Source: RGIG2161 sp964525525 (GTDB lineage Bacteria > Bacillota > Clostridia > Oscillospirales > CAG-272). Taken from it: 33,296 bases of DNA. Positions 32,178 through 33,296 of this stretch are shown piece by piece. The stretch covers positions 1 through 33,296 of the forward strand of contig CAZGHD010000005.1 in NCBI GenBank assembly GCA_964525525.1. The letters are read 5' to 3'. The translations under genes were made by a program, and so were the position numbers. How positions within the stretch are numbered: position 1 is the stretch's first letter; every line of letters begins with the position of its first letter. A model generated the notes under the pieces. It worked only from the letters and a program-made list of their open reading frames with translations. It was not told the DNA's origin and made no database searches.

Positions 32178-33296
32178 TTATATTTTCATTATTCCAAGCG
32201 TATCAAGAACAGAGGATACAAGAATAAGAATTATACATATCGGAGCGATATATTTTATCATAACCGAAAACATACCGCGGCGGCCGAACTTGCTTCCGTC
32301 AACAGTTACCTCGTCGATAATAGCCTTGGGCTTGATGATATATCCAACGAATATACAGGTAAGGAACGCCACAATCGGCATAAGCACGCTGTTACTGATA
32401 AAGTCAAAGAAATCAAGGAACTGCAGACCGATTATCTTAATGTGGCTGAGAACGCCGAATCCGAGCGAGGACGGAAGACCCATCAAGATACAGAACACGA
32501 ACACCACAAGGCAAGCAAGCTTTCTGTTCATCTTGAGCTTGTCCTGAATTACCGAAACGATAGTCTCCATGAGAGAGATAGAGGACGTAAGCGCCGCAAA
32601 AAGCACGAGCAGGAAGAATACCGCGCCGATAATCGCACCTCCGGGCATTGCGTCAAACACCTTCGGGAGAGTGATGAACATAAGGCTGGGACCTTTACCG
32701 AGCGCCTCCTCATTACCGCCGGAGAACGCAAACACCGCGGGAATTACCATAAGGCCTGCGAAAAATGCGATACCGGTATCGAACACTTCGATCTGTGCAA
32801 CCGATTTTTCGATGCTGACGTTCTTTTTCATGTAAGAACCGTAGGTTATCATTATACCCATAGCAAGCGACATAGAGTAGAAAAGCTGTCCCATCGCCGC
32901 AAGAACGGTAGTTACCGAGAAACGTGAAAAGTCAGGTGTAAGATAGTATTTAACGCCCTCCCACGCGCCCGGCAAAGTTACCGAGTATACCGCAACGACA
33001 AGGGTAAGAACAACCAAAACGGGCATCATTATCTTGCTGACGTTTTCAATACCCTTCTGAACGCCGAAAAGAACTATTATAGCGGTCGCCGCCATAAACA
33101 AGAGATACCAGAATATCGGTTCGCCGGTTTTGGAAATAAACGAATCAAAGTATCCGTCCTGCGCCGATGCGTGAGCCGAGCCGGTAGAGAAATCAAAAAG
33201 ATACTTGGTTACCCATCCGCCGATAACCGAATAGTACGGCAGAATTATCGCGGGCACTATCGCGCCAAGATAACCGATAATCGAAAATCTCTTGTC
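32178..33296 (-). CDS. Sodium-dependent (NSS/LeuT-type) transporter, 5' end outside window
   Basis: At least 372 residues; the frame is open to the right edge, so the N-terminal helices are missing. A GTG at 33257 is internal: the codons before it (KRFSIIGYLGAIV) continue the family sequence. Features of the neurotransmitter:sodium symporter family are clear: PAIILPYYSVIGGWVTKYL, the helix GVQKGIENVSKIMMPVLVVLTL, a SMSLAMGIMITYGSYMKKN segment, and LLVLFAALTSSISLMETIVSVIQDK. It takes up an amino acid or related solute with sodium using the LeuT fold. It is convergent with the nanA operon and unlinked in function. Confidence 0.93.
   Translation of the reverse strand, partial: DKRFSIIGYLGAIVPAIILPYYSVIGGWVTKYLFDFSTGSAHASAQDGYFDSFISKTGEPIFWYLLFMAATAIIVLFGVQKGIENVSKIMMPVLVVLTLVVAVYSVTLPGAWEGVKYYLTPDFSRFSVTTVLAAMGQLFYSMSLAMGIMITYGSYMKKNVSIEKSVAQIEVFDTGIAFFAGLMVIPAVFAFSGGNEEALGKGPSLMFITLPKVFDAMPGGAIIGAVFFLLVLFAALTSSISLMETIVSVIQDKLKMNRKLACLVVFVFCILMGLPSSLGFGVLSHIKIIGLQFLDFFDFISNSVLMPIVAFLTCIFVGYIIKPKAIIDEVTVDGSKFGRRGMFSVMIKYIAPICIILILVSSVLDTLGIMKI

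Overview
The window looks like part of a low-to-mid GC Bacillota (Clostridia-type) genome, probably from an anaerobic, carbohydrate-degrading gut or rumen lineage. The basis is strong AGGAGG-type ribosome sites, many TTGNNN-17-TATAAT promoters, a cobalamin riboswitch feeding an ECF-type S component, a glycyl radical enzyme, and a small protein resembling the clostridial DUF6514 family. No rRNA, complete tRNA or other taxonomic marker is present, so the placement is inference.

Region 1 (1-4740) is accessory. It starts inside a parB gene, translationally overlapped by parA, both of the type found in integrative/conjugative elements. Then come an AT-rich orphan ORF, a small XRE regulator overlapped by a TTG-started DUF6514-like gene, and an ECF sigma factor with a membrane anti-sigma-like partner whose 3' end looks broken or fused to another gene.

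Region 2 (4740-8840) holds a short, apparently N-truncated 2x[4Fe-4S] protein, an aldo/keto-reductase-like TIM barrel, lgt, a DUF4190 membrane protein whose natural start codon seems to read AGG, and a B12 module: cobalamin riboswitch, DUF4430 surface protein and ECF S component.

Region 3 (8840-15520, minus strand) runs comEC, a BMP-type lipoprotein, a large protein resembling alpha-glucuronidase-type hydrolases, and wecB. The last three look like one operon with its own promoter, ended by a perfect 18-bp hairpin.

Region 4 (15520-32180) is a carbohydrate catabolic neighbourhood: a GH95-like (alpha/alpha)6 hydrolase, a right-handed beta-helix protein, an alkaline-phosphatase-superfamily enzyme divergent from an unclassified glycyl radical enzyme, a complete sugar ABC importer (ATPase, two permeases, binding protein), a secreted lipoprotein, and a nanA-like aldolase operon with two xylose-isomerase-like TIM barrels. 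The large glycan enzymes have no visible signal peptides. A reasonable inference is import of oligosaccharides by the ABC system followed by cytoplasmic breakdown, with the glycyl radical enzyme acting on a downstream polyol, sugar acid or related product. No local sugar regulator and no radical-SAM activase is visible. The window closes in a sodium:neurotransmitter-type symporter gene that runs off the right edge.

Best candidates for something undescribed are the orphan glycyl radical enzyme with its divergent phosphatase and shared inverted-repeat promoter, and the doubly anchored sugar-binding protein. The riboswitch-controlled DUF4430/S-component pair and the ComEC with a degraded hydrolase motif are also worth a look.
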